Part shown: in pieces, positions 8,014 to 17,114 of the stretch
How positions within the stretch are numbered: the stretch's first letter is position 1
Layout of the letters: the number at the start of each line of letters is the position of its first letter
Source: Aureococcus anophagefferens
Lineage: Eukaryota > Sar > Pelagophyceae > Pelagomonadales > Pelagomonadaceae
Direction: 5' to 3'
Length of the DNA: 39,429 nucleotides
NCBI RefSeq assembly: GCF_000186865.1
Contig: NW_008705564.1
Location: 2,594,952 to 2,634,380, forward strand
The notes under the pieces: model-generated
What the model saw: only the letters and a program-made list of their open reading frames with translations
Told to the model about the DNA's origin: nothing
The model's database searches: none
Translations under genes and position numbers: made by a program

Positions 8014-10512
8014 TCACCGAGGCGGGGCCCCCTTCCGGTGCCGCTTGGCGCCCTTGGCGAGCGCCGCGCGGCGCGGCGGCTTGCCGCGCGGCCCGCGGTT
8101 GCCGGGCCGCCGGGACAGCTTGACGTGGCCGAGGACGGGGTCGACGGCGACGCAGGTGACGTCGACGACGTCGCCGACGCTCAGCACCTCCGGGTCGTCG
8201 GGCGCGCCGCGGTACTCCGACGAGTGGAGCAGGCCCTCGCGGGACCGGAGCACGCGGAGCACCGCGCCGTACTCGCGGACCTGGACCACCGTCGCCGACA
8301 GCGCGTCGCCCGGCCGCACCTCGGCGACGAGGTCCTCGACGTCCGCGAGCGCCCCGCGGAGCGCCGCGGGGCCCGGCGCGACGATCGTCGCCTCGCCGGC
8401 GACGGACCGCGCGTCGACGGTCACGCCGTGCGCGGCCTCGAGCGTCCGCAGCGTCGCGCCCCGGGGCCCGAGCAGCTCGGCGAGGCGCGCCGGCGCGAAG
8501 GTCACGACGGCGACCCGCGGCGCCTGGGGCCGGAGCTGCTTCCGCTTCCGCGGTTTCTTCGCCGGCGGGTCCTCGCGGCCGCCGAACAACTTCGCGAAGA
8601 GGCCCGGCGCCTCCGGCGGCCCGGACACGACGAAGGGCGCGTCGCCATGCACGGCGTCGGCGTCGTCGACGTCGTCGGGGCAGCACGCCATGGCCTCGAG
8701 GATCTCGCTCCGGCCGCGTCTCGCGAGGTCCAACCCCGCCGCGAGCGTCGCGACGTCCACGGGGTCGCCCTTGACGTCGAGCTGCACGGCCGTGACGCCC
8801 CGCGCCGTGCCCGCGACCTTGAGGTCCATGCTCCCGTAGTGGTCCTCCGTGCCGTTGAGGTCCAGGAGCAGCGTCGAACGTTCCCCGTCCCGCGCGAGGC
8901 CCACCGACACGCCCGCGACGTCGCGCGCGAGGGGCACGCCCGCGTCCGCGAGCGCCAGGGACGCGGCGGCGACCGTGGCCATGGACGACGACCCCGCCGA
9001 CGCGAGGCACACGGCCTCGACGCGGCACGCGTAGGGGAACCGCGACCGGGACGGGAACACGGGCGCGAGCGCGCGCTCCGCGAGCGCGCCGTGGCCCACG
9101 GCGCGCCGGTTCGCCGCGGCGCGCGCCTCGCCGGCGCCCGTCGCGTAGCTCGGGAACTCGTAGTGGACGACGAGGCGCCGCTCCGCGAGGTCGAGCGTCG
9201 CGCGCGGCGGCTCGCGCGCGGCCGCCGCGCGCCGCGCGGGCGCGCGCGGCGCGAAGCTCGAGGCCAGCGCGCCGCCCGCCGCCGGCTCCGGCGCCTCCAA
9301 CGCCCCGGGGACGCGCGCGGCCCGGTCCCGCGGCTCCGGCCGCCGCCAGTGCGCGTGCTCGGCGAACGCCGCGCGCGCGAGATCGTCGAGGCGCCGCGCG
9401 CGCTTCGCCGGCGGCGGCCCCAGCGTCGCCGTCGCGCGCACGCGCGTCTCGCCGCGCGCGAAGACGGCGCTGCCGTGGGGCGCCGGCAGCACGGCGCAGG
9501 CCATGTCCAGGGCCCGGAGCTCGCCGGGTCTCCGGCCGTCCGCGCGGCCGCCGGCGGCGGCCGCGGCCGCGAGCGCGTCGCGCATGGCGGCCTCGACGGC
9601 GGCGCGCGCGGCGCCCTCGGCGTCGTCGCGGCCGAGGCGCGCCAGCACGCGGCCCACGGCGTCGCGCGTCGCCGCGGCCTGCGCCGCGCCGCGCTCGCGC
9701 TTCGACGCGCCGCCGCAACCGGCGAAGAAGGCCGCGGCCAGAAGCTCGGCCTCGGGCGCCGCGGCGGCCGCGGCCGCGGCGTCGAGCGGGTCCGTCGCCG
9801 CCGCCGGCGCTTCGCGCCCGGCCTCGGCCGCGAGCGCGGCGATGGCCCGCGCGACGGCCGCGGCCTCGCCGGCCGCGAACGCCAGCGCGTCCGCGAGCCG
9901 CCCCTCCTCGAGCTCCGACGCGCCGACCTCGACGCAGGTCGCGCCGCCGGCGGCGTCGCCGGCCCAGAGCACGTCGACGCCGCCGAGCTCGACGACGTCC
10001 CACGCCGGGTCGACCGCCCAACTCCGGCCCGCGCGGCCGACGCGGACCGCGCCGACGGGCCCCGCCCAGCGCGCGCCGCTCAGGCCCAGCGCCGCCGACG
10101 CCGCGTTGGCGCCGAGGACGACGGGGTCGTGCACCCCGTCGCTCGACTCCACCCGCACCTCGACGTGGAGCCGCTCGTAGCCGCCGGCGATCTGGGGTCT
10201 TAACGCGCGGTCGACGACGCGCGCGGCGAGCACCTCGGCGTCGCCGCCGCGCGGCGGGTCGCGCCGGTTGAACGTCGCCGGCACGAGGCCGCTCGCGGCG
10301 GACCCGTGGCGGAACTCGACGCTCAGCGGCACGCCGCCGCCGCCGCCGGGCGCCTCGGCGGCCTCCCAGACCGCCGACGCGGCGACGACCGTGCCGCCGC
10401 GCGACGCCACGCAGGACCCGTCGGCGAGCGGCGCGAAGCCCGCCGCCAGCTTCAGCGGCGCGCCGCCGGCGCGCGGCACGACCACGCGCCAGGCGCGCGA
10501 GGCGAGCGCCAT
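8014..10512 (-). CDS. Polynucleotide phosphorylase (organellar PNPase)
   Basis: PNPase is a phosphorolytic 3'-5' exoribonuclease and RNA tailing enzyme of plastids, mitochondria and bacteria. The frame has the full domain order in 832 residues: RNase PH 1 (about 10-205, FNRRDPPRGG, RVVDRALRP), an Ala-rich helical linker, RNase PH 2 from about 325, a KH domain with GPRG at 682-685, and an S1 domain (about 732-804, GLLHSSE, VKLSRR). The second PH core has EFPSYATGAGEAR, RRAVGHGALAERAL, GSSSMATV and GTEDHYGSMDLKV, which keeps the two catalytic aspartates (Asp557, Asp563). An insertion of about 75 Arg/Ala-rich residues (about 368-444) splits this PH domain. The first ATG is at 10512, with an in-frame GTG at 10524; little leader precedes the fold, so a targeting exon may be missed. 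Its 3' end faces the gene at 5990. Confidence 0.9.
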   Translation of the reverse strand: MALASRAWRVVVPRAGGAPLKLAAGFAPLADGSCVASRGGTVVAASAVWEAAEAPGGGGGVPLSVEFRHGSAASGLVPATFNRRDPPRGGDAEVLAARVVDRALRPQIAGGYERLHVEVRVESSDGVHDPVVLGANAASAALGLSGARWAGPVGAVRVGRAGRSWAVDPAWDVVELGGVDVLWAGDAAGGATCVEVGASELEEGRLADALAFAAGEAAAVARAIAALAAEAGREAPAAATDPLDAAAAAAAAPEAELLAAAFFAGCGGASKRERGAAQAAATRDAVGRVLARLGRDDAEGAARAAVEAAMRDALAAAAAAGGRADGRRPGELRALDMACAVLPAPHGSAVFARGETRVRATATLGPPPAKRARRLDDLARAAFAEHAHWRRPEPRDRAARVPGALEAPEPAAGGALASSFAPRAPARRAAAAREPPRATLDLAERRLVVHYEFPSYATGAGEARAAANRRAVGHGALAERALAPVFPSRSRFPYACRVEAVCLASAGSSSMATVAAASLALADAGVPLARDVAGVSVGLARDGERSTLLLDLNGTEDHYGSMDLKVAGTARGVTAVQLDVKGDPVDVATLAAGLDLARRGRSEILEAMACCPDDVDDADAVHGDAPFVVSGPPEAPGLFAKLFGGREDPPAKKPRKRKQLRPQAPRVAVVTFAPARLAELLGPRGATLRTLEAAHGVTVDARSVAGEATIVAPGPAALRGALADVEDLVAEVRPGDALSATVVQVREYGAVLRVLRSREGLLHSSEYRGAPDDPEVLSVGDVVDVTCVAVDPVLGHVKLSRRPGNRGPRGKPPRRAALAKGAKRHRKGAPPR

Positions 10513-10623
10513 CGCCTGCTTCACGATGGATGACCGGTGTCATTGATGATGCCGCGTCGGTGAAGCCCTGCGCGCGCGATGATGAAGACGCGGTGAACGC
10601 GCCAAACATCGCGCCACAATCGC

Positions 10624-11208
10624 ATGTCTGAGCTGCAAGATGCGCTGGAGCGCGCGAGCGGCCACCGGCGCCGCTACGACGACCGCCGGGACCAGGTCGA
10701 TGCCGCCGCGTCGCGCCTCGGCGACGTCTTCGACGGCGAGCTGACGACGGCCAACAAGACCTACCTCGCGAACACGATCCGCAGCGTCGACGGGCACAAT
10801 AGACGAACCGAGGAGCGCCAGTGCTGGAACCAGCGCAAGCGCGACCGGTCCGACTCCGACGGCGACGGCGACGGCGGCGACGGCGACGACGGCGCCCGCG
10901 CGACTCGCGCGCGGCGCGACGAGCGCGACGACGAGGCGCGACGGGCGACGGACGCGCAGCTCGAGGAGCGCGCCGCGTGGCGCGCGCGCAAGGCGCGCGC
11001 GCTCGCCGGCGGCGGCCGCGACGACGGCGGCCGCGACGGCCGCGACGGCGACGGCGACGCCGCGCGGTCGAGCTCCGCGGAAGCCGACGACGCCGACGCG
11101 AAGAAGCAGCGCAAGAAAGAGAAGAAGCGAGCGAAGAAGATGATGAAGAAGGAGGCGAAGAAGGCGCGGAAGATCCTCAAGAAGGAGCGGCGGCAGAAGG
11201 AGAGCTAA
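10624..11208 (+). CDS. Unrecognised basic Lys/Arg/Asp-rich protein
   Basis: No family recognised. The 194-residue frame starts at ATG 10624, 111 bases from the divergent PNPase start. Residues 1-75 look folded and helical (ALERASGHRRRYDDRRDQV; ELTTANKTYLANTIRSVDGHNRR). A Gly/Asp repeat, an Arg/Glu/Asp-rich helix and a Lys-rich C-terminus (KKEKKRAKKMMKKEAKKARK) follow. The alternating charges and basic tail resemble nuclear or nucleolar RNA-processing proteins, but that is a composition argument only. Its opposite strand also has open frames, as expected in DNA this GC-rich. Confidence 0.6.
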   Translation: MSELQDALERASGHRRRYDDRRDQVDAAASRLGDVFDGELTTANKTYLANTIRSVDGHNRRTEERQCWNQRKRDRSDSDGDGDGGDGDDGARATRARRDERDDEARRATDAQLEERAAWRARKARALAGGGRDDGGRDGRDGDGDAARSSSAEADDADAKKQRKKEKKRAKKMMKKEAKKARKILKKERRQKES

Positions 11209-11704
11209 CTACCTGTGTTGTCGCAGACGGTACCGGGGGGCGGCGGGCCATGGAAGAGGCGGATATGGGCTGCGCATGGGCGTCCGAGTACGCCGGACGA
11301 CTCTGAGATGCGCTGCCCAGGAGACCCCCGGCGAGGAGCATCGAGTGGCTTGTGGCAGATCGTCGCCGCCTCCGAGCCCGCGGCCGACGACGACTGCGTC
11401 ACTCCCCAGAGGCAGCCCACAAACGCGGAGAACATCCGCGTCGGGCTGGCGGCACCCGCCTGCGTCGCCGTCCACGCCACGAAACACCGCGCCGCGACGC
11501 AGCGCTCCCGGAGGCAAGGCACCCGCGTCCCATCGCCGCACCGCACCCCCGGCTCCCCTGACGAAAATTACGATCCTTCTTTCCACTGATCCGCGTGAAG
11601 ATACCCTCAACGCTGAAACTTGACCCGAGGAGACCTCCAACCCGAGGAATGCCCCGCCCGCCGCCGCGCGCGCGCCCCGAAAACACCGCCGCTCCCCGCA
11701 GGCC
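11209..11704. other. Intergenic, no supported gene
   Basis: About 500 bases between two plus-strand genes. Open frames occur on both strands but none has a recognisable domain or a composition like neighbouring proteins. It must include the 3' end of the upstream gene and the promoter of the PAP2 gene. No repeat or introner was seen. Confidence 0.4.
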
Positions 11705-12647
11705 ATGCGCGTCGCCGCGCTCGTCGCGCTCGCGCTCGCGCGCCGCGCGGCCGCGCTCGCCGCGCCCGCGTCCGACGCGAAGCTCACCGCGCGGCGCGCG
11801 CGCGCCGCCGGCGCCGCGGCCGCGGCGGTCTTCGCCGCGACCGCGCTCGACGTGACGGCCCTGCACGGTGTGCAAATCAAATCTTCAACCCGACTTCAAT
11901 GTGCGCGTATTCGAATGTTTTGACACAAGCTCTTCCGCCGTGCTTCGAGAACTCGCTGAGAGCAATCGATTCGTCCAAAAATCAGCCGAATCGACTTCGA
12001 TTTGACCGAGCTAGAGAATTCTCAAGCTTGGCCCCGACGTCCCAGCTCACTGGTTGATTTGCACACAGGTCCTGCACGCGGCGCACCCGGCGCTCGACGG
12101 CGCCGCGCGCGCCGCGGCCTGCGCGGCCGACGCCTGCGGCCGCTTCAGCGAGACCGGGCGGGCGCTCTCGAACGTCGGCCCGGGCCTCGGCGCGCCGACG
12201 GCGGCCGCGGCCGCCGCGCTCGTCGCGCGGCGGCGCGCCGCGGGCGCGAAGACCGCCGGCGCGCTCCTCGCGGGCTACTTCGTCGGCGTTCAGGGATTCG
12301 CGCAGGTAGTCAAGGCAGCGACGGCGCGGGTCCGGCCGGACCAGATCCACCACGCGACCTTCTCGTTCCCGTCGCTCCACACGGCCACCGCGGTCTACAT
12401 GGCCGGCGCGCTGCTCTGCGTCCTCGCGCCGGCGCTCCTCGCCGGCGACGACGACCCATCCGAGGGTCCGCCGTGGCGCTGGACGCCGGCGGCGGCGGGC
12501 GGCGTCGCCTCGCTCGGCGCGGCCACGGCCGCGGGCCGCGTCCTCACGGAGAGCCACTGGCTCAGCGACACGGTCGCCGGCGCGGCCCTCGGCGTCGCCG
12601 CGCTCGCCGCGGCCGTCGCGCTCGCCAACGACGCCGACGTCCGATGA
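11705..12647 (+). CDS. PAP2-superfamily membrane phosphatase, one introner intron
   Basis: PAP2 enzymes dephosphorylate phosphatidic acid or related lipid and polyprenyl phosphates. Exons 11705-11857 and 12069-12647 encode 243 residues. All three signature motifs are present: K-X6-RP (Lys133, Arg140, Pro141), SFPSLH (150-155) and an R-X5-H-X3-D motif (Arg208, His214, Asp218) in GRVLTESHWLSD. Gly replaces the usual Ser before that Arg. The N-terminus (MRVAALVALALARRAAALAAP) looks like a signal peptide or organelle leader; Ala-rich membrane helices follow. The intron is a family-1 introner with a GC donor. Only the join at the start of each duplicate links exon 1 to the PAP2 frame (ALDVT-VLHAAHPALDG); using the GT at 11868 would shift the frame. 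Substrate cannot be told from sequence. Confidence 0.85.
11866..12068 (+). mobile_element. Family-1 introner, 203 nt, TSD with one mismatch and GC donor
   Basis: Ends CGGTGTGCAAATCAA and the complement of CTGTGTGCAAATCAA. Flanking 8-mers GCCCTGCA (11858-11865) and GTCCTGCA (12069-12076) differ at position 2, which is the donor dinucleotide. The intron 11858-12068 is therefore GC-AG, 211 nt. Orientation matches the copy at 19425. Confidence 0.93.
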
Positions 12648-12980
12648 CGCGCCGCGTAATATGAGTGAGTTCGCGGCGTCTCGGAGCGCTCGAGCTCGAG
12701 GCGCGACTCAGGCTCCGAGTCGCGCCGACGCGCCTCGACTTGCGCCTCGCGAAAAACGCTGGTCCACGTCACCATCGAGCCTCCCAAACTTAGTCGCGCG
12801 TGGCGGGTACAACTGGGGGCGTGCGTCGGAGCGGGGCTGGGGGGAGGAGGGCGGGCGGGAGGCGTGGGGGAAGGAGGCGCTGCGACTTCTTCGGGGCGGA
12901 GGCGTGGCCTCGACGCCGGGCGGGCGGGGCCCTGGCGACCTCGCGCCCGCGTGCTTGCTTGATGGGGCGGCCGCGACTCC
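12648..12980. other. Convergent intergenic region, no gene seen
   Basis: This holds the 3' flanks of the PAP2 gene and of the minus-strand DUF285 gene. Apart from G-rich runs at 12810-12910, nothing was recognised. Confidence 0.4.
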
Positions 12981-13754
12981 TCAGGCCTCGACCTCGCCGC
13001 CGATCGTCGGCACCGATGACTGGCGGTGGGGCTGGAGCCGGGCGACGCGGCGCTTGCGGGCGAGGTAGAGGACCGCGGCGACGAGGAGGACGGCCGCGAC
13101 GACGACCGGGATGATGATGGCGATGGAGCCGCCTCCTGCTTCCTTTTTAGCCGTATCGGAAGAGCAAGCGGCGAACCAGAGGTCCGTGAACTCCGACACG
13201 TCCCAGCCCTCGATGGGGCCGTACTTGGCCTCCGCCGTCGTCGAATCGTCGATCCACTCGCCGACCGCGGCCTTGAGCTCGGCCTTGTTCGCGAAGGAGA
13301 GCTCGCAGTGGGGAGGTGCGTCGAAGTCCTCGTGCCAACGAAGACACTGGTCGAAGGCGGAGGCGCCGTCGAAGATGCCATCCATGTCCGTCACCGACGA
13401 CACGCGCCAGGCGTCGATGTCCGCGTTGAAGGTGGAGGCGCCGTAGAACAAGTCGCGCATGTCCGTCACCTTCGACACGTCCCAGCCGCCGATGGACGCG
13501 TCGAAGGCGGCGGCGAAGGCGAACGTATTACGCATGCTCGTCACCGCCGACACGTCCCAGTCGCCGATGGGCGCGTCGAAGGCGGCGGCACCGTCGAACA
13601 GGTTCGAAGGAGTGCTCGCAGTGGGGAGATTCGTCGAAGTCCTCGTGCCACGGAAGGCACTGCTCCATGTAGAGAACGAAATATGTATTATCCAAGAATC
13701 CAATCCGCTGATCCCATTGGTCGGACTGAAGCCTAGGTACCTAGCTTTGAGCAT
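12981..13754 (-). pseudogene. DUF285 (BspA-like) repeat membrane protein, probably truncated or frameshifted
   Basis: The 257-residue frame has three DUF285 repeats: FDAPIGDWDVSAVTSM (59-74), FDASIGGWDVSKVTDM (84-99) and FNADIDAWRVSSVTDM (109-124). The opening of another block follows (KAELKAAVGEWIDDS, then IEGWDVSEFTDLWF), then a membrane helix (about 210-232) and a basic cytoplasmic tail. The family makes surface repeat proteins of unknown function. The 5' end is wrong for the family: there is no signal peptide. Bases 13610-13670 repeat 13300-13360 (the HEDFD...PHCE segment) but are read in another frame, giving AFRGTRTSTNLPTAST. Upstream the sequence passes into lower-GC DNA. A missed intron or assembly error could also explain this, so the pseudogene call is tentative. 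Confidence 0.5.
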
Positions 13755-14089
13755 GGTCCAACGATCTCTGACGCTGCGTTGGGCATATTATGGTTCACAG
13801 GGGAAGAAAAAGAGAGTAGTTCGCAGTAGGAACTCGGGGTCGGAGATCCTGAAACTTCAGTCCGTCTCGTGGGGGAACACGCAGAAGCTGAGATCTCTGT
13901 TCCCCGCCCCCCAGCGCCGCGCGACGCGCCCACCATGGCGTGTTCGACTTCTGCTGCCTCTCGTTCGACATGGAGTGACTTTTCGAGACCGCCAACCCCG
14001 ACTTCCTACGGCGAAGTGCTCTCAGTTTCTTCCACAGTGGCCCGGAACATGCCGAACGCAGCGTCAGATATCGTTCGACCATCGTTCAA
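13746..14089. repeat. Imperfect inverted repeat (fold-back), arms about 140 bp
   Basis: The segment from 13746 (TTTGAGCATGGTCCAACGAT) reads like the complement of the segment ending at 14089. Matches include ACGATnTCTGACGCTGCGTT and, further in, GTAGGAA and GCAGAAG. The arms run to about 13885 and from about 13950, and the axis is near 13918. The arms have diverged by roughly a third by eye. Local GC is clearly lower than in the flanks. Confidence 0.75.
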
Positions 14090-15040
14090 CCCCCTCGATT
14101 ATCATTTGTCCGAATCCCGAATAATGAACCGTTCGTTCTGTGTATGTCGAACTGGGGAGCGCTGTCGAACATCCAGAACAGGCCGCCGTCGGCGCTCTCT
14201 CGACTGAAGATCGAAGTCGGTTCGGCGAACGAGCGGAACCGCGAGGCCCCCGGGTTCGCCGATGTAGCCAAGCGCTCTCCGGCGCTCCCCGGGGCGACGA
14301 CGACCGCGCCCCGGCGGGCGACGCCCCCGGTGTGCGGAACGGGCGCGATCGCGGTCGTGGTGAACGGCTTGACTCGGGCGTCGCGAAAACGAGTCGTAAA
14401 GTCGGGGAGTTTTTTGGGGGGGCACGATTGGGACGCCGGGCGGCCACGAGAGAGTTTGGGGCTGATGTGCGAGGTCTGTGAGTGTGTGGTGAGCGTGTGC
14501 AAGCTTGATTCTGCGAGTCAAGGAGATGCCAAAGTTTTTTGACAGCGGCGACCTTTGGCGGCTGGCCGGGGATGCCTCGGGGATGCATCCGGCGGTGCCC
14601 GCGACGGACGGCTCCGGCGCCGCCACGACCGGCGCCGCGTACCGCTAGACGTCCATCGCCGCACATACGCCGCCGCGCCGCCGTCCGAGAGGGTCGTTAC
14701 GCGGCTCCGCGGTGCGTCGGCCGGGGTTCTCAGACTCGCCAAAAGTCCGACTCGGAGCGCTCGCGTATACGTATACGTAGTTTCCGTGCCAGTGACGAGG
14801 CCGGCGGCGCCGCCCGGCGGCCCTCGGAATTCTCGAGCTCGCGTCTGGCGAAGATCACGAGGCCGGCGCCGCGCGCCGGCGAAGCCGCGTCTGGCGAAGG
14901 TCACGAGGCCCTTCTATCGAGGGGACCCGGCGACGGCGCTCGGGGGCGTAGGGCACGCAGGGGCGTCGGCGGGCGGTCGGCGGGCGGGGGGCTTCGCGGG
15001 GGCGCTTCGCGCGCCGCCGCGGCCTCTCGGTGGCCGCCGC
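14090..15040. other. Lower-GC intergenic region, no supported gene
   Basis: Open frames of 110-200 codons exist on both strands at 14090-14660 but match no family and overlap one another. A direct repeat GCGTCTGGCGAAGRTCACGA occurs at 14841 and 14887 (46-bp spacing). A palindromic GTATACGTATAC lies near 14765. The region includes the 3' flank of threonine synthase. Confidence 0.4.
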
Positions 15041-16486
15041 CTACTTCTTCGCCTTCTTCGCCGCGGGCTTGCCGCCGCCGACCTTGGCCTCGACGAAGTC
15101 GACGACGGCGTCGAGGGAGTTGACGAGGACGTTCTTGCGCTTGGGGAGGTCGAGGAGGTCCGTGAGGTTCTTCTCCTCGGGCACCTCCGCGAGCGTCGCG
15201 GCGCCGATGGCCTTCTCGATGGACGTCGGGAACTTGCCGTGGTGCGCGCACGCGAGGCAGACGACGGGCCCGGGGCCGAGCGTCGCCTTGAGCTGCTCGG
15301 CGCAGTAGACGCCGACGGCCGTGTGGGGGTCGAGGACGTAGTCCGTCTTCTCGTGCCACTTCTTGATCGTCGCGAGGATCTGCGGCTGCTGGCAGCTGCC
15401 CGCGTACATCTCGGCCTTGCACTTCTCCCAGTGCTCCGGCGACGCCGTGAACGCGCCCGTGGCCTCGAAGGTGTCCATCAGGCCCTTGAGGATTTTGTCG
15501 TCGTCGCCGCAGCAGTGGTAGACGAAGCGCTCGAAGTTGGACGACACGGAGATGTCCATCGACGGCGTCACCGTCTCGACGACGGACGGCGGCTTCGAGT
15601 ACGTGCCCGTGGCGAAGAAGCGCGCGAGGATGTCGTTCGCGTTCGTCGCCACCACGAGACTCTTGCAGGGGCAGCCCATCTGCTTCGCGTACCAGCCCGC
15701 GAGCACGTCGCCGAAGTTGCCCGTGGGCACGGAGAAGTGGCAGGGCTCGTCGAACTTGAGCTGCGCGTAGAAGTAGTAGACGATCTGCGCGACGATGCGC
15801 GCCCAGTTGATGGAGTTGACGGCGCCGAGCGAGTGCTTCTTGTGGAAGGCCTGGTCCGCGAAGAGCGTCTTGACGATCTTCTGGCAGTCGTCGAAGAACG
15901 CGTCCTCGAGCGCGATGGCGTGGCAGTTCTCGTCGGGCACGGAGCACATCTGCGCCTCCTGGATCTTCGACGTGCGGTTGTTCGGGTAGAGGATGAAGCA
16001 GTCGACGCCCTTCTTGCCGCGGATGCCCTCGATGGCGCTGCTGCCCGTGTCGCCGGACGTCGCGCCGATGATCGTGAGCCGGCCGTTCGCGTAGCCCTTC
16101 TGGAGGATGAGCTCGAAGAGGAAGCCGAGGAACTGGAGCGCCACGTCCTTGAAGGCGTAGGTCGGGCCGTGGAAGAGCTCGAGGAGCTTGTAGTCGCCGC
16201 CGAGCGGCGCGACGGGCGTGACCTCGTCGGTCCGGAACGTCGAGTAGGCCTTGCGCGTGAGCTCCGCGAGCTCGGCCTTGGAGATCTCCTTCGGGTCGAT
16301 GTAGAGCGAGATGATCTCCGTCGACAGCTCGGGGAAGCTCAGCTTCTTCCACTGCTCGAGCGTCGCCGCCGACACCTCCGGGATGCTGTGCGGCACGAGG
16401 AGGCCCTTGTCGGGCGCGAGGCCCATGAGCACGGCCTCGATGAAGCCGCAGTCCTTCACGCCGCCGCGCGTGCTCTTGTACCGCAT
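15041..16486 (-). CDS. Threonine synthase
   Basis: Converts O-phosphohomoserine to threonine with pyridoxal phosphate, the last step of threonine synthesis. One exon of 481 residues from ATG 16486. It begins with the family N-terminus MRYKSTRGG. It has the PLP-lysine motif HGPTYAFKDVALQFLG (Lys113), the phosphate/cofactor loops GATSGDTGSS and SVPTGNFGD, and NSINWARI and HHGKFP. This is the long bacterial/fungal class, not the SAM-activated plant type. No targeting leader precedes the first conserved residues, so the product is either cytosolic or its leader exon is missing. The C-terminus ends in a Lys-rich tail (KPAAKKAKK). The upstream flank carries an 80-bp tandem duplication. Confidence 0.95.
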   Translation of the reverse strand: MRYKSTRGGVKDCGFIEAVLMGLAPDKGLLVPHSIPEVSAATLEQWKKLSFPELSTEIISLYIDPKEISKAELAELTRKAYSTFRTDEVTPVAPLGGDYKLLELFHGPTYAFKDVALQFLGFLFELILQKGYANGRLTIIGATSGDTGSSAIEGIRGKKGVDCFILYPNNRTSKIQEAQMCSVPDENCHAIALEDAFFDDCQKIVKTLFADQAFHKKHSLGAVNSINWARIVAQIVYYFYAQLKFDEPCHFSVPTGNFGDVLAGWYAKQMGCPCKSLVVATNANDILARFFATGTYSKPPSVVETVTPSMDISVSSNFERFVYHCCGDDDKILKGLMDTFEATGAFTASPEHWEKCKAEMYAGSCQQPQILATIKKWHEKTDYVLDPHTAVGVYCAEQLKATLGPGPVVCLACAHHGKFPTSIEKAIGAATLAEVPEEKNLTDLLDLPKRKNVLVNSLDAVVDFVEAKVGGGKPAAKKAKK

Positions 16487-17114
16487 CGTGAGTCGAGGGG
16501 TCCTTGGACCTAGGGGGTTCGAGCGTCGATGTGTGCGCGCGCCGAATGATAGGTCCGGATCCGAAACGCGCGCCCGATGCGGCCGCCTCGCCGGCGGACC
16601 GGCCGCCGCGACGCGCGCGCGCCGAAGGAAAGTCCCGGATCCGAAACGCGCGCCCCCGATGCGGCCGCCCCGCCGGCGCGCCGGCCGCCGCCGGAGGCCG
16701 CGGCGGGCCGCGGCCGACGCCGCCGCTCCGCTGCGGCGCCCGGGAGGACGTCCCGGGCGCCGGCCGGCACCCGGCAGGCGGTGACGCTCTCAGAACTCGC
16801 TCCGAGTTCGCCGCGGCGCGGACGCGCGCAACCGGCGTCGCGGGCGGTTGCAACGCCGCCGGGCGTTCCCGGAGGCCCTCCGGCGGTCTCTCGAAGTCGC
16901 GCGAGCGAGATGCGGGCACTGGATCGCGCTGCTTGACGGCTGTGACGCCAAGATGAGAGTGTGCGTCGATGCGATGTGGCGGCGTGGTCTTCAAGCAAAG
17001 GATGATTTTTTAAGTTGAAGATGTGGCGGGGGGGGGGAGCTCGGGAGCGCGATGCCAAGGCCGCGTCGCCCAGTCGACGGAAAAACAGACCCCGCACCCC
17101 CGCGAAAGAGACCG
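16487..17114. other. Intergenic region with promoter side of threonine synthase
   Basis: About 630 bases between two minus-strand genes. It holds the 80-bp tandem duplication at 16537-16700, a GC-rich stretch to about 16780, and a G-run near 17030. No gene is supported. Confidence 0.4.
16537..16700. repeat. 80-bp tandem duplication upstream of threonine synthase
   Basis: CGGATCCGAAACGCGCGCCC occurs at about 16556 and 16636, followed in both copies by GATGCGGCCGCC and CGGCCGCCG. Flanking GCGCGCGCCGAA also repeats. Identity is high but with small indels. Confidence 0.85.

Noticed and set aside
7940..10609. Long frames on both strands across the PNPase gene
   Set aside because: Only the 8014-10512 minus frame contains PNPase motifs; the others are compositional shadows.
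14144..14542. A 132-codon plus-strand frame and a 138-codon minus-strand frame (14086-14502) as possible genes
   Set aside because: They overlap each other, match no family, and lie in an intergenic region with decayed repeats; support is too weak.
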